Assembly: GCA_014879845.1 (NCBI GenBank)
Contig: JACSRI010000163.1
Location: 1-64,000 of the forward strand
DNA from: Opitutaceae bacterium
GTDB taxonomy: Bacteria; Verrucomicrobiota; Verrucomicrobiia; Opitutales; Opitutaceae
Length of the DNA: 64,000 nt
Direction: 5' to 3'
In this document: positions 48,879 to 60,203 of the stretch, in pieces
Numbering within the stretch: position 1 is the stretch's first letter
How the letters are laid out: every line of letters starts with the position of its first letter
The notes under the pieces: model-generated
Seen by the model: only the letters and a program-made list of their open reading frames with translations
The model's database searches: none
What the model was told of the DNA's origin: nothing
Made by a program: the position numbers and the translations under genes

Positions 48879-50534
48879 ATGAAAAAAGCCCTGTTTGCGT
48901 TGGTGTTTCTCGCTGTCGTTGGTTTTGGCGTCTGGCGCTGGTGGGACCGTCTCGATCCCAACGCCGGCCAGGGCGCGCCGGCCGCGACGTCGTCTTCGGC
49001 CGCGGTATCCTCGGCTCAGTCCGGCGGGGGCGCGACGGTCGAGGGACTGATCGAGCCGGAGACCGAGGTGCGCGCCCTCGCTGCGCCCGTGCTCTACCAG
49101 ATGAAGGATGGCGTCTTCGACCTCGAGCTGAGCGAGTATGCGGGCTACGCCGGCCTGATCGTCGCCAACGGCGGCCTCGCGCCCTCGGAGGAGAGCTACT
49201 TTTTCAAGAACCACGGCTTCAAGGTCCGCATCACCATCAGTGAGGAGGAGAGTTGGGATGCGCTCAACTCCGGTCGCATCGGCGGCTCGGCAACGACGGT
49301 CGACGTGCTCGCGGTCTACGCCAAGACCTTCCAGGCCGTCGTGCCGGCGCAGATCGGGTTCTCCCGCGGATCCGATGCGATCGTCGTGCTCAACGATATC
49401 AAGCGCGTCAACCAGCTCGCCGGCCGCACGGTCGTGGCCTCGCAGTTCACCGAGGCCGATTTCTTCATCCGCTACCTCGCCTCGGAAGCCGGTCTCGAGG
49501 TGAAGGCGCTCGATGTGGGTGAGGCTCCGGATCCCGAGAAGATCAACCTCGTCTATGCCGAGGATTCCTTCGAGGGCGGCGATCTGTTCGCCCGGCTCAT
49601 CAACGAGGGCCGCACCGACATCGCGGGCGCGGTGTTGTGGGGCTCGAAGATTCAGGAGGTGCTCGAGTCGACCCAGGGCAAGACCCGTGTCCTCGTCGAC
49701 AACCGCAATCTCCTCGTCGTCGCCGACGTGCTCGTGGTCAACAAGCCCTTCGCCCAGGCCAACCCCAAGGTCGTCGAGGGCTTGGTCGACGGCCTGCTCG
49801 CGGGCAACGACATGGTGCGCACCAACCCGGACGCACACCTCGACGTGGTCGCCCGGGCGTTCAAATGGGAATCGCGCGCCCAGACCAAGGTCGAGCTGGC
49901 GCAGATCCACTTCTCGAACCTGCCCGAGAACAAGGCCTTCTTCTCCGGTGCGATCGATGCGGCCGGCAGCTATGCGGGCATCTTCACCTCGGCGATGTTC
50001 GCCTACGGCCCGATCCTCAACCACTCGGTGCCGCCCGAGCGCCAGCTCGACCTCAAGCTCGACGCGCCGTTCGCGGCGAAGTATGCCGCGCAGACCGTCT
50101 CGATTCAGCCGATACGCTCGACCGGCACGCGCTCGATCGAGCAGAATCCGCTGCTCACGCGCGACATCCGGTTCTTCTTCGAGCCGAACTCCGCCGTCCT
50201 CCAGGCCACGCCGGACAACGACAAGAACTACGCCTCGATCAAGCAGCTGCTGCAGGTCGCGCCCGGCTCGACCATCCTGCTGCGCGGCCATGTCGACAAC
50301 ACGATGGTGCCGGAGTTTCGCAAACAGGGCGGCGAGTCGCTCGTGCGTTCCATGGCGCTCAAGGCGATGGAACTCTCCAGGCAGCGCGCCGAGTCGGTGC
50401 GCGTCGAGTTGAAGAAACGCTACCAGCTGCCTGACGCGCGCATGGAGGTGATCGGCCGCGGCTGGGAGGAGCCGGCCGGCAACGACGGCGAGAAGAACCG
50501 GCGCGTCGAGGTGCAGTGGTTCACGGTCGAGTGA
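48879..50534 (+). CDS. Membrane-anchored substrate-binding protein / OmpA-like fusion
   Basis: N-terminal TM; periplasmic-binding-like region; C-term DIRFFFEPNSAVLQ...TILLRGHVDNTMVP...RAESVRVELKKRYQLPDARMEVIGRGWEEPAGNDGEKNRRVEV (OmpA-like). Confidence 0.8.
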   Translation: MKKALFALVFLAVVGFGVWRWWDRLDPNAGQGAPAATSSSAAVSSAQSGGGATVEGLIEPETEVRALAAPVLYQMKDGVFDLELSEYAGYAGLIVANGGLAPSEESYFFKNHGFKVRITISEEESWDALNSGRIGGSATTVDVLAVYAKTFQAVVPAQIGFSRGSDAIVVLNDIKRVNQLAGRTVVASQFTEADFFIRYLASEAGLEVKALDVGEAPDPEKINLVYAEDSFEGGDLFARLINEGRTDIAGAVLWGSKIQEVLESTQGKTRVLVDNRNLLVVADVLVVNKPFAQANPKVVEGLVDGLLAGNDMVRTNPDAHLDVVARAFKWESRAQTKVELAQIHFSNLPENKAFFSGAIDAAGSYAGIFTSAMFAYGPILNHSVPPERQLDLKLDAPFAAKYAAQTVSIQPIRSTGTRSIEQNPLLTRDIRFFFEPNSAVLQATPDNDKNYASIKQLLQVAPGSTILLRGHVDNTMVPEFRKQGGESLVRSMALKAMELSRQRAESVRVELKKRYQLPDARMEVIGRGWEEPAGNDGEKNRRVEVQWFTVE

Positions 50535-50565
50535 AGATCTGGCGATCGAGATTTCCGCGGGTGGG

Positions 50566-50586
50566 GCGGGTTCTCCGAACCCGCCG
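50566..50586. other. Intergenic hairpin within the SBP-OmpA/PspA cassette
   Basis: GGCGGGTT-ctccg-AACCCGCC, 8-bp perfect stem. Confidence 0.5.
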
Positions 50587-50643
50587 CGAATGCCCAGGGA
50601 CGCACGCAGCGGACGCGGGGAGCCGATCCCGCCGACTTCACCC

Positions 50644-51507
50644 ATGACCCGCCTCGGTTACCTCAAGGCCTTTGCCACGAGCTTCACGCATGGCGCGCTC
50701 GCGCTCGCGACGCTCGGTGCGGGCTTCGCCTCGGGTGAGCCGCTCGGCCTTATCGCCGGCGCGACCGTCTATGTGCTCGGCTGGGTGTTCATCGGCGACT
50801 CGCGCTGGTTTCGCCGGCGCGTCGATACGGCGGAATTCGAAAAGCTGGCGCGCGACGAGGAGGCGGCGCTCGCGGGGGTGCGCGCGGAGCGCGACGGCAT
50901 GGTGCGCCGCCTCATTCCGCCCCAGCGCCAGCGTTATGACGCGCTCGTGCAGGTGTGCCGCGACATCGAGGCGCAGCTCGCCAACTCGAACACCTCCGAT
51001 TTCCCCGTCGAAAAGCTCGACGGCCTGATGTGGTCGTTCCTCGGCCTGCTCGGCAACGAGACCAACATCGCCTCCTTCATCGAGCGCGAGATCGACGAGA
51101 AATTCGGTGAGCGCATCCTCGACCTCGAGCCCGAGGTCAAGGCGCTCGAGTCCGCGATGTCCAAGGTCGAGCCCGGCACGTCGGCCTACGAGACGCGCAT
51201 GCAACTCCTCGCCTCCAAACAGGAGGCGCTCGAGGCCCTGCGCAAACGCCACCAGCAGTTCCAGCGCGCCGCGGAGAACCTCGAGTTCGTTCGCGCCGAG
51301 CTCGATCGCATCGAGCAGCAGCTCAAGCTCGTGCGCTCCGATCTCTTCGCCTCCAAGTCCGTCGGCCAGATCAGCCAGCGCGTGAACGACACCATCGACC
51401 AACTTGCCTCGTCGGGCCGATTCAGCTCCGAACTCGCGCCCACGATCAAAGAGATGCCGGCCTTCAAGACCCGCCGCGTCGGCTACAAGCTCCAGAGCGA
51501 GGCCTGA
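50644..51507 (+). CDS. Membrane protein with N-terminal TM segments and long coiled coil
   Basis: MTRLGYLKAFATSFTHGALALATLGAGFASGEPLGLIAGATVYVLGWVFIGDSRWF followed by helical heptad-rich region. Confidence 0.65.
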   Translation: MTRLGYLKAFATSFTHGALALATLGAGFASGEPLGLIAGATVYVLGWVFIGDSRWFRRRVDTAEFEKLARDEEAALAGVRAERDGMVRRLIPPQRQRYDALVQVCRDIEAQLANSNTSDFPVEKLDGLMWSFLGLLGNETNIASFIEREIDEKFGERILDLEPEVKALESAMSKVEPGTSAYETRMQLLASKQEALEALRKRHQQFQRAAENLEFVRAELDRIEQQLKLVRSDLFASKSVGQISQRVNDTIDQLASSGRFSSELAPTIKEMPAFKTRRVGYKLQSEA

Positions 51508-51552
51508 GCCTCGCGCATCCTTTCGCCCCTCAACCACCAACGCCGCCACACC

Positions 51553-52308
51553 ATGTCGCTCTTCGCACGCCTCTATAACCAGATCCGCGGACGCATCAGC
51601 CTGTTCTTCAGCTCGATGGAGTTTCGCAATCCCGAGGTGCTCCTCGAAAACGCCAAGGAGGACCTCAAGGCCAACCGCATCCGCATGCAAAACGGCGTCG
51701 CCCAGATGGCCGCCGTCTCCGAGCGGCTCAAGCGCCAGATCGCCGACGGCGAACGCCGCAAACAGGACCTCGAGGGCCGCGTCATGGTCATGTACAACGC
51801 GGGCAAAGAGGAACTCGCCGCCGAACTCGCCGAGCAGCTCCAGCAGGTCGAGAACGACCTCGCGGAAAACAAGGCCGAGTTCGACCACAACGAACAGGCC
51901 TACAAGGAGTTCGTCGGCGCGTGTCAGACCGTCGAGAAGGAGACGCGCAAGAAGATCGAGAAACTCACCGCCAGCCTCTCCAAGGCCAAGGCGAAGGAGG
52001 CGATGGCCGACGTCTCGGAAATGCTCTCCGGCACGGTCACTCAGCAAAGCGCCTCGCTCGAGAACATGTCGCGTCTCGAGGAAGTGGTGACGGAGAAGCT
52101 CGACAAGGCCTCCGGCCGCCTGCGCGCCGCGCAGGACTCCTCGCAGTTCACCGACATCAAGCTCAAGCAGCAGGAGCAGGAGATCTCGAAGAAGGCCGCG
52201 CTCGCGAATTTCCTCGCCCGCAAGAACATCGCCATGGCTCCGAAGGAAGGCGCCGCCGCCGCGCCCGCCACCCCGGCCGAAAAGCCAAAGCTCGGCGAGT
52301 CAGCCTGA
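51553..52308 (+). CDS. PspA/IM30 (Vipp1) family protein
   Basis: MSLFARLYNQIRGRISLFFSSMEFRNPEVLLENAKEDLKANRIRMQNGVAQMAAVSERLKRQIADGERRKQDLEGRV; all-helical PspA-like layout. Confidence 0.78.
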   Translation: MSLFARLYNQIRGRISLFFSSMEFRNPEVLLENAKEDLKANRIRMQNGVAQMAAVSERLKRQIADGERRKQDLEGRVMVMYNAGKEELAAELAEQLQQVENDLAENKAEFDHNEQAYKEFVGACQTVEKETRKKIEKLTASLSKAKAKEAMADVSEMLSGTVTQQSASLENMSRLEEVVTEKLDKASGRLRAAQDSSQFTDIKLKQQEQEISKKAALANFLARKNIAMAPKEGAAAAPATPAEKPKLGESA

Positions 52309-52317
52309 GATGTTGAA

Positions 52318-52463
52318 CCACGGATGGACACGGATGCACACGGATCACCGATCCTGATTGGCTCGGGAAGCAGTGCATCCGGTAGAGTCGCCGCGATCGA
52401 TTGAGCGGTCGTACCCCCAATTCTGGACTTCATTCATCTGTGTCCATTCGTGTTCATCCGTGG
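52318..52463. repeat. Inverted repeat with 3 x 10-nt periodic arms between pspA-like and AAA+ genes
   Basis: Left ccacggatgg/acacggatgc/acacggatca (52318-52347); right arm reverse complement ccacggatga/acacgaatgg/acacagatga (52434-52463); 25/30 identical. Confidence 0.8.
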
Positions 52464-52479
52464 TTAACCCCCTTCCCGC

Positions 52480-54180
52480 ATGGCATCCTGGATCAACGAA
52501 CTTGAATCGCTCTACGCCTCCGAGGCGGCCTGTCAGTTCATCCTGCACGGCAATGTGCAGGATGTCTTCTGGCACGGCGCGGATGCCAAGGCCGCGGGCC
52601 TCGTGCCGCCGGCGGCTGCGAAGTCCGTTTCGGCTCCACGCGGACCGCTCGCCGAGTATCACGACCTCGACGAGTTCCTCGTGCGCCGCCTGCTCGGAGG
52701 ATTCACGGTCATCGTCGAACTCGACCTCGCTCACGGCATCGACATCCGCCGCGGGCGCGAGGTCCTGGAGGGGTGGGATGGGCTCGCCTCGCTGCGCGAC
52801 CTGCGGGCCTCGCCGATGGAGTATCTCTCGGCGCTGCGCCGGCTCTTCCTCTTCCTGAACAACCTGGCGGTTTCCGAGCGCCGGCCCGTGCATGTCGCGG
52901 CGATTCTGCGCGACGCGCACATGCTTGTGCCGGGCGATGCCGGCAACCTGCAGTTCGACCTCGGCGCCGGCGCCTCGCTGGTGCGTGAGTGGTCTCGGCC
53001 ATCCACGCACGAGTGGTTCAGCCTCACGACCTTCCTGCTCGCGGAAAATCTCAGCGACCTGCACGTGATGGTGCGCAACAATCCGCTGGCGGCGGCGCTC
53101 ACCGTGGGCCTGCCGGGCGAGGAGGATCTCGTCGCGGACCTGACGCGCCTCGCGACGGTTTTTCCCGGCAGCCTCGGCGAGTATGAGAAGAGTCCCGACA
53201 CGCTCGCGCGCAAGCTGCGCGGACTCACGCGCAACTCGCTCGTCAGCCTCCTGCGCCGGCGCACGCACGCGAAGAAGCCCCTCGATCAGGCAGCCGTCAG
53301 TGCGTTGCGCAAGGAGCTGGTCGAGCGCGACAGTTCGGCGCTCGTGGAGTTCGTGGAATCGAAGGTCACGCTCGACGACTATCACGGCCAGCCGCAGCTC
53401 GTGGACGCCGTGCGCACGGACCTGAAGCTCATGCGCGAGGGCGTGACCAAGGCCGTGCCGATGGGCTACCTCGTCGCCGGGCCGGTCGGCACGGGAAAGA
53501 CCTACCTCGTCAACTGCATCGCGGGCGAGGCGCAGCTGCCGGTCATCGTGCTGAAGAATTTCCGCGACCGCTGGGTCGGCAGCTCCGAGAGCAACCTCGA
53601 GAAAATTTTCCGGCTCATTGGCGCGGTGGGCGAGTGCGTGGTCTTCATCGACGAGGCCGACCAGACGCTGGGGCGCCGCAGCGGTGCCGATTCGTCGAGC
53701 GACGTCAACGGTCGGCTCTACTCCATGCTCGCGCAGTTCATGGCCGACCAGAACAACCGCGGCCGCGTGCTCTGGGTGCTCGCCACCTCGCGGCCCGATC
53801 TCGTCGAGGTGGATCTCAAGCGCCCGGGTCGTGTCGATCGGCGCCTGCCGGTGCTGCCCGCCTTCGAGCTGAAGGACCGCTGGGCCATGCTGCGCGGTGT
53901 GTTCAAGCGCTTCGGCCTCGAGCTGCCAGGCGAGTGCCCGGCCGACCTCGAGCCGCCGGAACTGCTCACGGCCGGCGCCGCCACGGCGCTGGCGAGCGCC
54001 GTCTATCGCCAGCACCACATCAGCCAGGCGCCGGCGCTGGACCTCTTGCGCCAGCAACTCGCGAACTACATGCCGCCTGTGCCGATTTCCCGGATACGCG
54101 AGCAGATCAAGCTCGCGATCGAAGACACGAGCGATTTGGCGCTGTTGCCGGAAGGCTTGCGCAAGGAGTTGGCGGGGTAG
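52480..54180 (+). CDS. AAA+ family ATPase
   Basis: Walker A LVAGPVGTGKTYLVNC, Walker B ECVVFIDEADQTLG, LATSRPDLVEVDLKRPGRVDRRLPV. Confidence 0.92.
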   Translation: MASWINELESLYASEAACQFILHGNVQDVFWHGADAKAAGLVPPAAAKSVSAPRGPLAEYHDLDEFLVRRLLGGFTVIVELDLAHGIDIRRGREVLEGWDGLASLRDLRASPMEYLSALRRLFLFLNNLAVSERRPVHVAAILRDAHMLVPGDAGNLQFDLGAGASLVREWSRPSTHEWFSLTTFLLAENLSDLHVMVRNNPLAAALTVGLPGEEDLVADLTRLATVFPGSLGEYEKSPDTLARKLRGLTRNSLVSLLRRRTHAKKPLDQAAVSALRKELVERDSSALVEFVESKVTLDDYHGQPQLVDAVRTDLKLMREGVTKAVPMGYLVAGPVGTGKTYLVNCIAGEAQLPVIVLKNFRDRWVGSSESNLEKIFRLIGAVGECVVFIDEADQTLGRRSGADSSSDVNGRLYSMLAQFMADQNNRGRVLWVLATSRPDLVEVDLKRPGRVDRRLPVLPAFELKDRWAMLRGVFKRFGLELPGECPADLEPPELLTAGAATALASAVYRQHHISQAPALDLLRQQLANYMPPVPISRIREQIKLAIEDTSDLALLPEGLRKELAG

Positions 54181-54203
54181 GAATGCCAACGGGCGAATGC
54201 GGC

Positions 54204-54270
54204 GCGGCCGAGTCCTCGCCCTACGTTCGAGCGGGCTCAGCGGGTAGGGCGAGGCCTCTGGCCGAGCCGC
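54204..54270. repeat. REP-like pair (BIME-like), left of the RAYT pseudogene
   Basis: gcggccgagtCCTCGCCCTAC-N19-GTAGGGCGAGGcctctggccgagccgc. Confidence 0.8.
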
Positions 54271-54278
54271 GAAGATGC

Positions 54279-54758
54279 TCACGTGGGCCGAGGCCCATCG
54301 TCGACCAGATCGTCGCGCCACTGCAGCCACGCATGCGGCCAGTCTCCGGGACAGGTGACGAGCTTGGCGCGAACCGGGTTGTTGAGGATATAGCGGATCT
54401 TCTCATCCGCCGACTCATCCGACCGCAGTCGATGGTCGAAGAATCCGGTCTGCTACCTGATGCCGACGGCTTTCGCCTGGTAGCCTTTCCATGTGGAAAT
54501 TGTTGCTTGGAGCGATTGGCCGGCCGGCACACTCAACAAGGCGTGCAGGTGGTCTGGCATGAGCAGAATGACATCCAGCCACCAGCGACCGATATGGTGA
54601 TAGTGAACCGCGTTGCGTAGGACCGCGGGCGCGACGGTCGGTAGCGTGAGGACGCTGGTGCTGCGATCAGCGGCGCAGATCGTGATGAAGAATCGTGACC
54701 CTGCCCCCACCCAACCTGGTGGCGTGTGGTGGAGGCGTCGGCGTTCGGGCAGGGGCAC
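54279..54758 (-). pseudogene. REP-associated transposase (RAYT / IS200-like Y1), interrupted by in-frame TAG
   Basis: Reverse strand: ...SRFFITICAADRS...HYHHIGRWWLDVILLMPDHLHALLSVPAGQSLQATISTWKGYQAKAVGIR*QTGFFDHRLRSDESADEKIRYILNNPVRAKLVTCPGDWPHAWLQWRDDL; stop at 54453-54455, same frame continues to TGA at 54279. Confidence 0.87.
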
Positions 54759-54800
54759 GTGGCCGGGATACGGATCTCCTGGTGTGGGACAATATCCATC

Positions 54801-54873
54801 GCGGCTCGGCCGGAGGCCTCGCCCTACCCGCGAGCCAGCTCAGCAGGTGGGATGAGGCCTCCGGCTGAGCTGC
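54801..54873. repeat. REP-like pair (BIME-like), right of the RAYT pseudogene
   Basis: GCGGCTCGGCCGGAGGCCTCGCCCTAC (54801-54827) matches 26/27 the reverse complement of 54244-54270; second degenerate copy at 54847-54873. Confidence 0.8.
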
Positions 54874-54889
54874 GTCGCGCGATGGCACG

Positions 54890-56170
54890 TCACTCCGCGC
54901 ACACCAGCAGGTAGTTCCTCTTCCCCTTGCGCAGGAGCACGTGCTTGCCGTGCAGCAGGTCGCTCTCGGTCACCTGGCGCTTGATGTCGGCGACACGCGT
55001 ATTGTTCACGTAGATGCCGCCGCCTTCGACGTCCTTGCGGGCCTGGCCCTTCGACGGGCAGAGATTCGTGGTCGCGAGCAGGTCGACGATGTTGAGGCCG
55101 GCGCCGGCGAGCGTCACGCGTGCGATCGCGGCGCCGGGCACCTCGGCGGCGATGTCGCGCATCGCGCTTTCGGATACACCGGTCGGGTCGCCGCCGAAGA
55201 GCAGCTGGCTGGCGCGGATCGCGTCCTCGCAGGCCGCGGTGCCGTGCACGAGCGTCGTCACTTCGCGGGCGAGCGCGGCGTGCGCGGCGCGCGCGCCGGG
55301 GTTGGCGGCGTGCTCGGCCTCGAGCGCTTCGATCGTCTCGCGCGGCAGGAGCGTGAACTTGCGCAGGTAGGGTGCGACCATCACGTCCTCGGTGTTGATG
55401 AAGAACTGGTAGAAGCGGTAGGGGCTCGTCTTCTGCGGATCGAGCCAGACCGCGCCGCTGGCGGTCTTGCCGAACTTTGTGCCGTCGCTCTTGGTGATGA
55501 GCGGGAAGGTCCAGCCCCAGGCCGCGGCGCCGAGTTTCTTCCGGATCAGGTCCGTGCCGGCGACGATGTTGCCCCACTGGTCGGAGCCGCCGATCTGCAG
55601 CTCGCAGCCGAAGGCCTGGCGCAGGTGGAGAAAGTCGAAGGCCTGCAGGAGCTGATAGCTGAACTCCGTGAAGCTTATGCCCGAGTCGCCCTCCATGCGG
55701 GACTTCACCGAGTCCTTCGCGAGCATGACGTTCAGCGAAAAGTGCTTTCCGATGTCGCGGAGGAAATCGAGGAAGCTGATCGGCGCCGTCCATTCGGCGT
55801 TGTCGACGAGGCGGGCGGGGTTGGCCGCGACCTCGAAATCGAGCAGCTTGGCGAGCTGTGCCTTGATGCAGGTGATGTTGTGCGTGAGGGCCTCGCGCGT
55901 GAGCAGGTTGCGTTCGGACGAGCGGCCGGAGGGGTCGCCGATCATGCCGGTGGCGCCGCCGGCCAGCGCGATCACGTGGTGGCCGGCCTGCTGGAAGCGC
56001 TTGAGCGTGAGCTGTCCCATGAGGTGGCCGACGTGCAGCGAGTCGGCCGTCGGATCGAAGCCGCAATAGACGGTCACCGGTCCCGATTTGAGCCGGTCGG
56101 TGAGACCGGGCAGGTCGGTGCAGTCGGCCAGCAGGCCGCGCCACTGGAGGTCTTCGATCAGGGAGGACAT
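54890..56170 (-). CDS. tyrS: Tyrosyl-tRNA synthetase
   Basis: MSSLIEDLQWRGLLADCTDLPGLTDRLKSGPVTVYCGFDPTADSLHVGHLMGQLTLKRFQQAGH...LGCELQIGGSDQWGNI-type segments. Confidence 0.97.
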   Translation of the reverse strand: MSSLIEDLQWRGLLADCTDLPGLTDRLKSGPVTVYCGFDPTADSLHVGHLMGQLTLKRFQQAGHHVIALAGGATGMIGDPSGRSSERNLLTREALTHNITCIKAQLAKLLDFEVAANPARLVDNAEWTAPISFLDFLRDIGKHFSLNVMLAKDSVKSRMEGDSGISFTEFSYQLLQAFDFLHLRQAFGCELQIGGSDQWGNIVAGTDLIRKKLGAAAWGWTFPLITKSDGTKFGKTASGAVWLDPQKTSPYRFYQFFINTEDVMVAPYLRKFTLLPRETIEALEAEHAANPGARAAHAALAREVTTLVHGTAACEDAIRASQLLFGGDPTGVSESAMRDIAAEVPGAAIARVTLAGAGLNIVDLLATTNLCPSKGQARKDVEGGGIYVNNTRVADIKRQVTESDLLHGKHVLLRKGKRNYLLVCAE

Positions 56171-56399
56171 GGAGCCGATCGGTATGCGGCGCGCGCCACG
56201 ACGGCTCAAGGGGAAATCCCGTGGCGCCATGCCGCCAACTGATCGCTGATGCGGGAAACAAATAAGCCGCGGTGAACCCTGACGGTATGGTTCCCGCTTA
56301 TGCTCTTTGTGTTTGTCTCAACCCGGGGGCGGGGACACGTTCTCGAGCTCGTCCAATCGACAGCGTTCCCTCCAAACCTGTTAACCAACAAATACAAAC

Positions 56400-56870
56400 A
56401 TGCCACTCGCCCAAGGAAGCAAAGCCCCGGATTTCACCCTCAAGACCAAGACGGCCGACGGCCTCAAGGACGTCACCCTCAGCGCCAACTTCGGCAAGAA
56501 GAACACCGTCATCCTCTTCTTCCCGCTCGCCTACACCGGCGTGTGCACGGCCGAGATGTGCGATGTGACCGGCGGTCTCGCCGACTACTCCAAGCTCGAT
56601 GCCGAGGTGCTGGCGATCTCCGTGGACAGCCCGTTTGCCCAGGAGGCGTGGGCCAAGGCCAACAACATCAAGGTCACCCTCCTGAGCGACCTGAACAAGA
56701 CTGTCACCAAGGCCTATGACGTGCTCTTTCCCATGCTCGCCGGCGTGGGTGACACCGCCGCCCGCGCCGCCTTCGTCGTCGGCAAGGACGGCGTGATCAA
56801 ATACGCCGAGCAGACGCCGACCCCGAAGGACCTCCCGAACTTCGCCGCGGTCAAGGCAGCCCTCGCCTGA
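56400..56870 (+). CDS. Peroxiredoxin (redoxin family)
   Basis: GSKAPDFTLKTKTADGLKDVTLSANFGKKNTVILFFPLAYTGVCTAEMC. Confidence 0.92.
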   Translation: MPLAQGSKAPDFTLKTKTADGLKDVTLSANFGKKNTVILFFPLAYTGVCTAEMCDVTGGLADYSKLDAEVLAISVDSPFAQEAWAKANNIKVTLLSDLNKTVTKAYDVLFPMLAGVGDTAARAAFVVGKDGVIKYAEQTPTPKDLPNFAAVKAALA

Positions 56871-56887
56871 GACCGATGACGTGAGCT

Positions 56888-56925
56888 GCGTCCCGGCCGC
56901 CTGATTGCGCCGGGACGCGTTTTTT
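56888..56925 (+). terminator. Rho-independent terminator after the peroxiredoxin gene
   Basis: GCGTCCCGGC-N11-GCCGGGACGC-g-TTTTTT. Confidence 0.9.
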
Positions 56926-56945
56926 CCGAAATTTCCGATCCGACC

Positions 56946-59657
<2,712 letters not shown>

Positions 59658-59687
59658 TGGCCTGACTCCCCGCCCACACCTCCCGCG

Positions 59688-60200
59688 ATGGCTGCAAACA
59701 ACGGACCTGTCTTTCTCGTCGACGCCAGCTCGGACCCCACGCTCGTGCGGGTCCGCGGGCGGGCGTCGTTCCAGAACAGCCAGTTGATTCGGGACTACGT
59801 CCAGCAGTCGGTGCGGGAGGGGCGGCGGCGGTTCATCTTCGACTTCATCGAGTGCACGGGCATGGACAGCACGTTCCTCGGCGTGCTGGCCGGCGCGGCG
59901 CTCGACCTGCGCAAGGCCGTGCCCACGGGCACGCTGGTGCTCTGCCGGCTGGGCCAGCGCAACCTCGAGCTCGTGCGCAACCTCGGCCTGCACCGGCTCG
60001 CCGCGGTCGTGACCGGCGAGGACCTGGCCGAACTGCAGCGGCAGGGTGGCGAAGCGCTCTCGGGACCGAAGTTGAACGAGAGCGAGGCTGCCAAGCTCGT
60101 GCTTCGGGCCCACCTCGATCTCGTCGAGGCGGACGAGGCCAATCGCAGCAAGTTCCAGGATGTGATCTCGCTCCTCAAGGGGCGCGTCGATCACGGCTGA
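59688..60200 (+). CDS. STAS-domain (anti-anti-sigma factor-like) protein
   Basis: RFIFDFIECTGMDSTFLGVLAGAALDLRKA resembles the STAS phosphosite region. Confidence 0.85.
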   Translation: MAANNGPVFLVDASSDPTLVRVRGRASFQNSQLIRDYVQQSVREGRRRFIFDFIECTGMDSTFLGVLAGAALDLRKAVPTGTLVLCRLGQRNLELVRNLGLHRLAAVVTGEDLAELQRQGGEALSGPKLNESEAAKLVLRAHLDLVEADEANRSKFQDVISLLKGRVDHG

Positions 60201-60203
60201 GAG

